A stretch of DNA of 64,000 nucleotides from NCBI RefSeq assembly GCF_002159945.1, contig NZ_NFJQ01000007.1, positions 62,001-126,000 of the forward strand, in the 5' to 3' direction. The notes beneath the pieces were generated by a model. That model saw only the letters and a program-made list of their open reading frames with translations, had not been told where the DNA came from and did not search any database. This document shows positions 7,867 to 14,962 of this stretch, one piece after another (the stretch's first letter is position 1; each line of letters opens with the position of its first letter). The translations under genes and the position numbers were made by a program. The DNA comes from Cloacibacillus sp. An23. Its GTDB lineage: Bacteria; Synergistota; Synergistia; Synergistales; Synergistaceae.

Positions 7867-9165
7867 ATGTTTTTTGACCGTCCTGTCCCGTACAAGCTGA
7901 TAAAGACGAATTTCAGCGGATTTCCAAGAATGATAAAAATAAGGCAGAAATTCCCTGACGGCCATATAACCGACATCGACGGAGCCGTACGAGAAGAGAT
8001 GGGCAGGCTGTCTCTGCCCGATTTGAATGGGAAGCGCGTAGCAGTCACGGCCGGCAGCCGCGGTATTCCGAATTTTATGGAATGCTGCCGCGCGATAGGA
8101 CGCGAGCTGCGGGCCAGGGGTGCAGAGCCCTTCGTGGTTCCAGCGATGGGAAGCCACGGCGGAGGTACGGCGGAAGGCCAGAAGGAGACGCTGGCATCGC
8201 TTGGTATGACTGAGGAGACGCTGGAGATGCCGATTCTCGCGACTATGGATACTGCCGTCCTGGGATATTCCCCGGAAGGCGTAGAGATCAACTGCGACGC
8301 CAACGCTTACGGCGCGGATTACATCGTCGTATGCGGACGCGTGAAGCCGCATACGGATTTCCGCGGCCCGATAGAGAGCGGCTTGTGCAAGATGATGATA
8401 GTCGGCCTCGGCAAGCACCGTGGGGCCGTCTCTTTCCATAAAACCGGCGGATTGAAAGGGATGAGCGAACGTCTTCAGAGCTCGGCGAAAATTTTTATCG
8501 AAAAGACGAACGTACTTTTCGCAATGGCGATGATAGACAATGCATATCATCAGACGAAGCGCGTCGAGGCGGTGACGCCGCAGGATATTTTGACGCGTGA
8601 GCGCGATCTGCTGAAAGAGGCGGCGGCTGCGATGCCAAGGATAGCATTCGAAGACATAGACACTCTGGTCGTCGATCAGTACGGGAAGGAGATCAGTGGG
8701 GCGGGCATGGATCCGAACATTACGGGCCGTTTCCTCTTCGCGCCTGAGATGAAGGCCCCAGGTTATCCGCATCCGAACAAAATCGCCGTTCTGCGCCTCA
8801 CGGAGATGAGCCACGGCAACGCCGCGGGGCTCGGCATAGCGGATTTCATTTGCAGGAAGTTCGCGCAAGAGCTGGATCTCGGCGCGACGTATACGAACAG
8901 CCTTTCGTCTCCTCTGTGTATGGCAAAGATCCCGATGGTCATGAACAATGACCTCGACACTATTTACGCCGCCGCGTCCGCGTGCGGCAAGGCAGATATA
9001 AAGGACGTCCGCATCGTCAGAATACACAACACGCTCGAACTCGACCATATATGGGCGTCGGAGAATTATCTGCCGGAAATAAGCGCGAACGCCAGCCTTG
9101 AAATACTCGAAGGCCCGTCGGAAATGAAATTCGACGGCGAAGACAATCTGGCCGATTTGGATTAG
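7867..9165 (+). CDS. LarA-like (DUF2088) nickel-racemase family protein 1
   Basis: Member of the LarA/DUF2088 superfamily (about 432 residues). The founder, LarA, racemises lactate with a nickel-pincer cofactor, and relatives racemise or epimerise other 2-hydroxy acids. Visible family features are the ligand-type His in PAMGSHGGGTAEGQKETL, KPHTDFRGPIESGL, a GLGKHRGA loop and NITGRF. I chose ATG 7867 (SD AAAGGG, 9-base spacing); TTG 7858 is possible. I saw no cofactor-synthesis genes larB/larC/larE in the window, so activity as a true Ni-pincer racemase is unproven. It lies 32 bp after the GntR gene and probably shares its transcript. Confidence 0.83.
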   Translation: MFFDRPVPYKLIKTNFSGFPRMIKIRQKFPDGHITDIDGAVREEMGRLSLPDLNGKRVAVTAGSRGIPNFMECCRAIGRELRARGAEPFVVPAMGSHGGGTAEGQKETLASLGMTEETLEMPILATMDTAVLGYSPEGVEINCDANAYGADYIVVCGRVKPHTDFRGPIESGLCKMMIVGLGKHRGAVSFHKTGGLKGMSERLQSSAKIFIEKTNVLFAMAMIDNAYHQTKRVEAVTPQDILTRERDLLKEAAAAMPRIAFEDIDTLVVDQYGKEISGAGMDPNITGRFLFAPEMKAPGYPHPNKIAVLRLTEMSHGNAAGLGIADFICRKFAQELDLGATYTNSLSSPLCMAKIPMVMNNDLDTIYAAASACGKADIKDVRIVRIHNTLELDHIWASENYLPEISANASLEILEGPSEMKFDGEDNLADLD

Positions 9166-9176
9166 CCGCACGGCAT

Positions 9177-9214
9177 AAAACGGCGCGGGGCGCGGCGGCT
9201 CCGCGCCGTTTTTT
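9177..9214 (+). terminator. intrinsic terminator after LarA-like 1
   Basis: AACGGCGCGG stem pairing with CCGCGCCGTT, followed by six T. The A-run before the stem lets it act on the minus strand too. Confidence 0.85.
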
Positions 9215-9333
9215 ACCGGACGGCGTGTCAGTCAGTTTCAAAACGGACGCGCCGCGGCGTGTTCAATTATCCCGCGCGCATGCGGCAAAACTATATTGTA
9301 TAGTCAATCATATAAACGAAACACATCATATCT

Positions 9334-9424
9334 CGTCATGCCGCGCTCCGACGCGGCATCCAGCGTCTTTAAATACCGTAATGTATTGGAATTTAGGGAC
9401 ACTGGATTCCGCGTCAAGCGCGGA
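9334..9424. repeat. MITE-like palindromic element, copy A/B
   Basis: A left arm CGTCATGCCGCGCTCCGACG with its own internal palindrome is followed by ~40 bp of AT-rich sequence. It ends in an inverted, related arm ACTGGATTCCGCGTCAAGCG. Related sequences occur at 45483-45514 and, decayed, at 48597-48700. The element fills most of the gap between the terminator at 9214 and the stop of the second LarA-like gene. Confidence 0.65.
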
Positions 9425-9427
9425 CTT

Positions 9428-10612
9428 CTATAAGATCTCTATATTCGGCTGCGCCTTCGCCTCGTCCAGAAGCGCCTCGCTGATTTCAAATTCGTCCAGT
9501 GCGAGGGTGCTGCGAAGGCGGACGATGCGCGGGCGTTCCATGTCTATGAAACGGCACGTTTTCACAGCCGCTTCCACGGCCTCTTCCTCGGTTTCCATTA
9601 TCACAGGTATTTGGCAGGCCGTCGGGTTGCAGCAGGCAAAGCCGTTGGCGTACATCGCCTTGAGATCCAGTTTTTCAAAAAAACGGCGCGTGATGAAATC
9701 GGCGGTGTTGACCGCGATTCCGTTGCCGTGGCTGGCTTCGGTCAAATCGCAGACTACTATGCGCTGTATCTTCGGCCCTGTAAAGTTTTTCATTGGGCCT
9801 GCGCTGCTGCGCCCAGTTATATTCGGGTCCATTCCGGCGCCGCTTATGTCTTTTCCGAAATTTTCAACTATCAGCACGTCGACGGTTTCAAACGGGATGC
9901 GAGGGAAGAGCCGTTTTGATTCTTTAAGCAGTTCAGGCTCGCGCGAAAAAAGTTCGCCGCCCGGCACGGCTTCGATCAGGGCCGTATCGTCGTAAGCGTT
10001 TTCGACTATCGCGAGGCCGAAGCGCATATCCACGCAGGAAAGGACTTTTCGCCCCGCCTCTGGAATAATGCGGGCGAAGTCCGCCGTGCCGTACATGTGC
10101 AGCGTGTTGGCCCCTTTCGCCTTGCCGAAGCCGACGCACATCATCTTCACAAGTCCGCTCTCTATAGGGCCGGAAAAGTCAGTATGCAGCTTGACGCGGT
10201 TGACGGGGAGCACCCAGTCGGCTTCGAGCGCGGCTTTTGAAAAATAGACGGGAATGCCGGTTTCGCTTTCTCCGAGAAGCTCCGTTTCCATGGAATCGTC
10301 TATGGGAATCCCTATGGCTTCTTCCGTTATACCGTACGATGCGAGAGTTTCGCGCTGTCCTTCCGGCGTCGCGCCGCCGTGGCTTCCCATAGCGGGGACG
10401 ATGAATGGCTTCGCGCCGCGCTCCGTCAGGCAGTCTGCCGCGGTTTTTACGATTTCGGCCAAATTGCGTATCCCGCGGCTGCCGCACCCTACCGCGACGC
10501 GGTCTCCAGAATGCACGAACCGGCCGATTTCCTGGCGCTCGAACTGTCCGCGGACGACGGAGCGAATGTCCTCTATCCTGCGGGAATCAAATTTCTGACG
10601 TATCCGTATCAT
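9428..10612 (-). CDS. LarA-like (DUF2088) nickel-racemase family protein 2
   Basis: Second LarA/DUF2088-superfamily protein (394 residues). It is clearly paralogous to the protein at 7867-9165: both have PAMGSHGG.T.EGQ.ETLAS, a TDF.GPIESGL segment and DISGAGMDPNITGR-like sequence. I use ATG 10612 (MIRIRQKF) because it has AGAGG at correct spacing and aligns with an internal methionine of the first copy. The longer frame upstream lacks support. It is the last gene of the DapA/NhaC operon. Two non-identical LarA-like proteins at one locus suggest epimerases for two substrates or stereocentres, or a heteromer; this is inference. Confidence 0.83.
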   Translation of the reverse strand: MIRIRQKFDSRRIEDIRSVVRGQFERQEIGRFVHSGDRVAVGCGSRGIRNLAEIVKTAADCLTERGAKPFIVPAMGSHGGATPEGQRETLASYGITEEAIGIPIDDSMETELLGESETGIPVYFSKAALEADWVLPVNRVKLHTDFSGPIESGLVKMMCVGFGKAKGANTLHMYGTADFARIIPEAGRKVLSCVDMRFGLAIVENAYDDTALIEAVPGGELFSREPELLKESKRLFPRIPFETVDVLIVENFGKDISGAGMDPNITGRSSAGPMKNFTGPKIQRIVVCDLTEASHGNGIAVNTADFITRRFFEKLDLKAMYANGFACCNPTACQIPVIMETEEEAVEAAVKTCRFIDMERPRIVRLRSTLALDEFEISEALLDEAKAQPNIEIL

Positions 10613-10718
10613 ATTCAAACCTCTTTTTACGAGATAAGCATATTGAGGAGAAAGGCCGGCCTTTCCCCTCTTTTTGACAAACATTGCCGCGCGGCCGGCC
10701 GCGCGCGAATTTCAGAAC

Positions 10719-12233
10719 TTAGCCGGCTTTGCCCTCGGCTTCAAGTTCCGCCATAGATTCGACGCTTCCTTCTTCCGATTCTATCTCGGCCATAAGTTTC
10801 GCCTGCTCCTCGTCGGAGAGGTTGAACATGCCGATGTTGAACGCCGCCAGCAGGAGCGCGATGACCGGGCACATATAGCTGAGGGTCAGATACTTGAAAT
10901 AGCCGCCGGCTCCGTAGATCGATACGCCGAGAGTAGCCATGTAGAAGGCTCCGGACTGTCCCCACGGGAAGAGGCAGGAGACCGTCGTTCCGACATCTTC
11001 AAGAGTACGTGAAAGGGCGGGAAGGCCGAGCTTGTTCTTAACGTAGCACTTTTTCCATGCCGCGCCGACGAAGACTGAGCTGAGGTAGGAAATGCCCGCG
11101 ACTGCGTGAACGACGAATATTGCTATTTCAGCGGTGAAGACTGCTTTGACGCGCGTGTTGGCGAAATTCATGAGCGGCTCGACTGCCTTGTCTAGTATGC
11201 CGCAGCGAATCATGATTGCGGTGAGAGAGAAGCCGGTGTAGCAGATCATGACCGTGTTCGCCATCGAGATCATGCCTCCGCGGTTGAGCAGATATGAGAC
11301 TTCATATAATATGTCCATTCCCTGCGGGGCGACGGTCGTAACTTTGAAGCCGCTTATCGCGGCGATCGTGCCGACCTTCATCGTAAACGCGGGCCCCTGG
11401 AAGACGACTCCGCAGATAACGGCGAGGGCGCTGGATATAATAAGCGAAGGGATCGGCGGCTTCTGCATCACGGCCAGCACGAGCAGTACGACGACCGGAA
11501 GGAGGAGCACCGGGGTCAGGTTGTATATTTCGTCAAGCTGAGCGATTACGGCGACGGCGGAATCCGGGGCTTCGGCGAGGCCGCCGGAATGAAGGCCGAG
11601 GACCGTATAAAAGATGATTGCGATCAGCCACGCCGGCATCGTCGTGTACAGCTGCGAGTAGACGTGGCTCCACAGGTCGTTTCCGACGCAGGCTGGGGCG
11701 AGGTTTGTCGTTTCGGACATCGGGGAAATCTTATCTCCGAAGATCGCTCCGGAGATTATCGCCGCAGCCATGATCGCGTCGTTGCACTCAAGTATGCGGC
11801 CTATCGTCATGCAGGCGATGCCGCCCGTGGCGACGGAGGTCCAGGAAGATCCGGTCAGCACGGAAAGCGCGGAGCAGACCAGCAGAGCGCTGACATATAA
11901 GAATTTCGGGCTGATAATTTCAAAGCCGTATTTTACCAGCAGAGGAAGCGTGCCGCTGAACATATTCGCGCCGAGATAAAGGCCGATCAGCCAGAGAATG
12001 CAGACCGTCGGAGCCAGATGTCCCAGCTTCGCCGAGATGGCTTTCTCCAGCTCAACCCACGTATAACCGAGGTTGTAAGCGAAAGCCGCCGCAATGATGG
12101 CGGCGAAAAGCATCGTAGCCTGCACCGGTATGCCGAGAACCATGGCTCCGATGACTATGCCGAAAACAAGAACGACGCAGAAATAGGCTTCCCCGTACGA
12201 CGGGATCCGTTTTGCTTTGGCTGCTTTACCCAT
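10719..12233 (-). CDS. NhaC family Na+/H+ (or Na+/solute) antiporter
   Basis: Polytopic membrane protein of the NhaC family (504 residues). It has typical motifs such as GSSWTSVATGGIACMTIG, FGDKISPMSETTNLAPA and the late LEDVGTTVSCLFPWGQSGAFY. Founders exchange Na+ for H+, and relatives exchange malate/lactate or amino acids. Within a catabolic operon it may export a product or import the substrate. The start is set at the second Met (12233) because the GGAG abuts the first ATG directly but is nine bases from the second. It lies 40 bp after the DapA-like gene. Confidence 0.92.
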   Translation of the reverse strand: MGKAAKAKRIPSYGEAYFCVVLVFGIVIGAMVLGIPVQATMLFAAIIAAAFAYNLGYTWVELEKAISAKLGHLAPTVCILWLIGLYLGANMFSGTLPLLVKYGFEIISPKFLYVSALLVCSALSVLTGSSWTSVATGGIACMTIGRILECNDAIMAAAIISGAIFGDKISPMSETTNLAPACVGNDLWSHVYSQLYTTMPAWLIAIIFYTVLGLHSGGLAEAPDSAVAVIAQLDEIYNLTPVLLLPVVVLLVLAVMQKPPIPSLIISSALAVICGVVFQGPAFTMKVGTIAAISGFKVTTVAPQGMDILYEVSYLLNRGGMISMANTVMICYTGFSLTAIMIRCGILDKAVEPLMNFANTRVKAVFTAEIAIFVVHAVAGISYLSSVFVGAAWKKCYVKNKLGLPALSRTLEDVGTTVSCLFPWGQSGAFYMATLGVSIYGAGGYFKYLTLSYMCPVIALLLAAFNIGMFNLSDEEQAKLMAEIESEEGSVESMAELEAEGKAG

Positions 12234-12273
12234 AAATTTCATCTCCTCTTGTGTGATTGATTGTATGCAGAAA

Positions 12274-13179
12274 TTATTTCCTGACGCCGAGCGCGCCGAT
12301 TATTTTGTCCAGTTCGGAGCGCAGCCCCGCCGAGCAGGGCTTTAGAGGCGTGCTTACTTCGCCTGCGTCGACGCCGATTTTCCTCATCGCGTACTTCATC
12401 GGTGCCGGATTTGTTTCAGCGAACAGCAAGTTGAAAAGAGGATAATATTTCTTCTGGAAAGCGGCGACAGCCTCGACATTCTTCGCCTTCGCGTCTTCAA
12501 ACGCCTTGACCCAGGCCGCCGGTATCAGGTTGGCCGAAGCTATGACCGCCGCTTCCGCGCCGAACAGAACGTGCCCGCACATCATCAAGTCTTCGCCGCT
12601 CATGACCGTACATACGTTTCCTACGCTGTGGACGAGTTCGACGCAGCTGGCGAAAGCCGGAGAACATTCCTTGATGCCGCAGCAGTTCGGAACGTCCCCG
12701 GCGAGACGGGCGAAGGTTGACGGTTTTATGTCGGTGTGGTTCTTATATGGGATGTTATAAACTAAAAAAGGACTGTTAAAACCTTCGTCGAACTTTTTGA
12801 AGAAATCATAAATTCCGTCCTGCGAGGGCGTTACGTAATAGGGCGTGAGTACGAGCGGGACGTCAGCGCCCGCCTCGCGGAATAAGTTCGCCGCTTCCAC
12901 TGAATCGCCTATTCCAGGCTCAAGCACCCCAGCGACTACAGGCACTCGGCCTGCCGCGGCGCCGGCAGCCGCCCTGACGGCGCGGACGCGCTCATTCATC
13001 GTGAGCGAAACGTATTCACCGCTGCCGCCCAGGACGAGTATCCCGCTGATTCCGCTCTCAATCTGCCAATCCACCAGCGATTTCATTTTCGCTTCGTCTA
13101 CCGTGTTGTTTCCGTCGAACGGAGTGACGACCGCCGAAATAACGCCGGAGAACGGTTTGCCGTTGAACATAAATTTCAT
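12274..13179 (-). CDS. DapA/dihydrodipicolinate synthase family aldolase or lyase
   Basis: Class I aldolase of the DapA/NanA superfamily (301 residues). It forms a Schiff base with pyruvate and makes or cleaves a 2-oxo acid. The active-site Tyr is in YNIPYKNH and the Schiff-base Lys in CGIKECS. The usual GTTGE loop reads GGSGEY, which argues against true DapA and for a KDG aldolase, 5-keto-4-deoxyglucarate dehydratase or similar catabolic role. It is the first gene of an operon with NhaC and a LarA-like protein. The start has GGAGG at seven-base spacing; an upstream in-frame start at 13206 lacks a site. Confidence 0.9.
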   Translation of the reverse strand: MKFMFNGKPFSGVISAVVTPFDGNNTVDEAKMKSLVDWQIESGISGILVLGGSGEYVSLTMNERVRAVRAAAGAAAGRVPVVAGVLEPGIGDSVEAANLFREAGADVPLVLTPYYVTPSQDGIYDFFKKFDEGFNSPFLVYNIPYKNHTDIKPSTFARLAGDVPNCCGIKECSPAFASCVELVHSVGNVCTVMSGEDLMMCGHVLFGAEAAVIASANLIPAAWVKAFEDAKAKNVEAVAAFQKKYYPLFNLLFAETNPAPMKYAMRKIGVDAGEVSTPLKPCSAGLRSELDKIIGALGVRK

Positions 13180-13388
13180 ATCTGCACCTCCGTAATTTTG
13201 TTGCAAGCTTTAACCGTAGATGACAGGGGTCATCACAGAAGCTTTTATGCGCGCCTCCTTTCTATAAAAATCTTTACATACGCCGAAAATTCCATCGAAA
13301 CGTGTTCGGCGTAGCGCATAAACCGCATTATAAATTTCTGCGTAACGTGCGGCGGCACTTTTTAATACATAAGGCAAAAATTTTAACA

Positions 13389-13412
13389 ATAAGACACCTT
13401 ACGATGTCTTAT
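13389..13412. other. leader inverted repeat
   Basis: Perfect 8-bp inverted repeat ATAAGACA / TGTCTTAT with an 8-base loop in the untranslated leader of the DapA-family gene. It could be an RNA hairpin or an operator; there is no T-run. Confidence 0.4.
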
Positions 13413-13436
13413 AAAAACACCGCTTTGAATATTTTT

Positions 13437-13446
13437 TGGTCTACCA
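13437..13446. promoter_or_regulatory. GntR/FCD operator, TGGT-CT-ACCA (second exact copy)
   Basis: Exact repeat of the operator at 6721-6730, including the following TG. It is placed about 20-29 bp after the predicted transcription start of the DapA-like/NhaC/LarA-like operon. It indicates that both leftward operons belong to one regulon. Confidence 0.72.
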
Positions 13447-13471
13447 TGAATAATCAATTTTTCACTCTGTT

Positions 13472-13501
13472 ATTATAACGTTTTGTTTTCTAATCCGTCA
13501 A
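13472..13501 (-). promoter_or_regulatory. promoter of the DapA-like/NhaC/LarA-like operon
   Basis: On the minus strand TTGACG (13501-13496), 18 bases, TATAAT (13477-13472). Transcription would start near 13465, leaving a leader of roughly 285 bases. Upstream, TTAGGT and ACCTAA (13548-13570) form a further inverted repeat 11 bases apart, of unknown role. Confidence 0.65.
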
Positions 13502-13711
13502 TTGCTGTTCTCTTGTACATATAAGTATTTTTAACGATATATATATCTTAGGTATTCGTATAAAACCTAACATAAAGTAAATATAAAATACTAAATTATA
13601 GATCAATTTTAATTATCGGTTATATTTTTTATGAAATATACATATAAGTATGCTACAGTATTAAGGGTGCAACATGCCGATTTTACAGTCAACCAAACGG
13701 AGATCTTCGGA

Positions 13712-14497
13712 ATGAACAAAAAGCGAAAACAGTTGATTGAAAAACTACTTGAAAAGATTCAGAGCGGTGAAATTGTCACCGGCGACAAACTCATGCCGGA
13801 GCGAAAGCTGGCTGAGATTCTCGGCGAAACGAGGCCGGTGCTGCGCGAGGGGCTAATAGCGCTTGAAGCCATGGGGGTTCTCGATATCAGGGACCGTCAG
13901 GGGTTTTTTCTTTCTTCCGCGGAAGAAAGCGACGCGCAGAAAATGCTTCAGGCGGTCAGGAGCTGGCCGGCTGACACACTTTCGCGCGCGATGGAAGTGC
14001 GCCAGATAATTGAGCCGCCGGCGGCCGGCATAGCCGCGGCGCGGCGCAGCGAGAAAGCGTTGACGAAAATGCGCGAGTGTCTAGAAAAAATGAAAGAGCT
14101 CTCCAGCGAAGAGTCGGAGACTGCAAACAGGGAGGGCGCGTACTGGAACACGGCGTTTCATATAATCATAGTAGAAGCTACGAAGAACGCTTATATGTCG
14201 CGCATATATGAGAGCGTATGCGCCGTTATGGAGCAGGGGGTGTCCGTGATGAGGATAAACACCGACCCGAAGGACGCTGGCGGACGCTCTATCTCTTATA
14301 GGGAGCACGCGGAGCTTTACAGATTGATCGAGGCGCGCGACGTCAGAGGCGCCGAGCTCGCAGCGGAGGCGCACTTGAAAAACACTATCGCCGCTTTCGT
14401 AAAACTCGGACAGATTGCGCCGGCGGCCGATTTGTTTTCCCAGGGGTTTATCGGCCTTTTCCGCCGCGACGGCGTAAAGGAGACAGAAAGCGAATAA
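13712..14497 (+). CDS. GntR family regulator, FCD domain (regulator 2)
   Basis: Paralogue of the regulator at 7079-7834 (261 residues from the chosen start). The winged-helix segment GETRPVLREGLIALEAMGVL is nearly identical in both, so the two should read the same DNA site. The FCD domain follows from EVRQIIEPPAAGIAAARR. ATG 13712 matches the N-terminus of the paralogue and has GGAG nine bases upstream; the in-frame start at 13631 adds an unsupported tail. It is divergent from the DapA-like operon. The effector domains differ more than the DNA-binding domains, which suggests different or overlapping inducers. Confidence 0.91.
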   Translation: MNKKRKQLIEKLLEKIQSGEIVTGDKLMPERKLAEILGETRPVLREGLIALEAMGVLDIRDRQGFFLSSAEESDAQKMLQAVRSWPADTLSRAMEVRQIIEPPAAGIAAARRSEKALTKMRECLEKMKELSSEESETANREGAYWNTAFHIIIVEATKNAYMSRIYESVCAVMEQGVSVMRINTDPKDAGGRSISYREHAELYRLIEARDVRGAELAAEAHLKNTIAAFVKLGQIAPAADLFSQGFIGLFRRDGVKETESE

Positions 14498-14563
14498 GCG
14501 CCGCTGCATGCATTTTGCACATGGCCGGTTTAATTTTCGCGCTGGTTTCGCAAAATCCGGCGC

Positions 14564-14592
14564 TTGACAGCGCGCGCGGCTCGTAGTATTAT
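14564..14592 (+). promoter_or_regulatory. promoter of the symporter attenuator operon
   Basis: TTGACA (14564-14569), 17 bases, TATTAT (14587-14592). The start of transcription would be near 14599, about 50 bases before the leader peptide. Confidence 0.75.
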
Positions 14593-14647
14593 CCGCTTTA
14601 GTTACAAAAAGTGATAAAGATTTTCGAAGGAAAAGGAGGCCTGGGCG

Positions 14648-14752
14648 ATGAGAGTTTTTGAGTTTGAGCGCTATTTTTATTACTCTTACGCTTATCCCCG
14701 CGCGTCACGCCTCGGGGCTTCCGGTGTTTTCTTCGAAGTAAAGAGCGCATAG
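14648..14752 (+). CDS. Tyr/Phe-rich leader peptide of an attenuator
   Basis: A 34-residue frame with a strong AGGAGG eight bases before its ATG. It begins MRVFEFERYFYYSYAYPRAS: five Tyr and three Phe within residues 4-16, followed by a later Phe-Phe pair. It sits between a good promoter and an intrinsic terminator, ahead of a transporter operon. This is the layout of amino-acid-controlled transcription attenuators. Stalling at Tyr (or Phe) codons would prevent the terminator forming. It is too short for ordinary gene callers. The regulatory role is inferred from composition and arrangement. Confidence 0.75.
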   Translation: MRVFEFERYFYYSYAYPRASRLGASGVFFEVKSA

Positions 14753-14778
14753 AGCAATACTTGCGAGCAGCTTCAAAG

Positions 14779-14812
14779 GACCGCCGCCCTCCGGGGCAGG
14801 CGGTCTTTTTTT
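14779..14812 (+). terminator. attenuator terminator
   Basis: GACCGCC-GCCC stem pairing with GGGC-A-GGCGGTC, followed by seven T. It ends 27 bases after the leader peptide stop and 52 bases before the first downstream gene, so it must be bypassed for transporter expression. Confidence 0.85.
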
Positions 14813-14863
14813 GCGCCGCGTGGAAAATAAAACTCTGGCAAAGTTATGAAAGGAGAATGCTGT

Positions 14864-14962
14864 ATGTTTGGAATGGATTTGTGGGTGTTGTGCGCAGGGG
14901 CGTCGCTCGTCTGGAGCACGGTCTGGTCCGTCGCTTCGATCGTAAGGAGGGCGGTGAGGTAA
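14864..14962 (+). CDS. symporter small accessory protein
   Basis: A 32-residue membrane peptide beginning MFGMDLWVLCAGASLVWSTV and ending in a basic RRAVR tail: one transmembrane helix with three Trp. Its stop overlaps the symporter start (TAATG) and AGGAG lies upstream. Very small proteins starting MFG/MLG directly before sodium:solute symporter genes are a recognised family of accessory subunits, comparable in position to YhdT or YjcH. Function is inferred from position and composition. Confidence 0.75.
   Translation: MFGMDLWVLCAGASLVWSTVWSVASIVRRAVR

Noticed and set aside
10254-10598. Frames on the plus strand through the second LarA-like gene
   Set aside because: Shadows of a gene whose paralogue at 7867 confirms the minus-strand reading.
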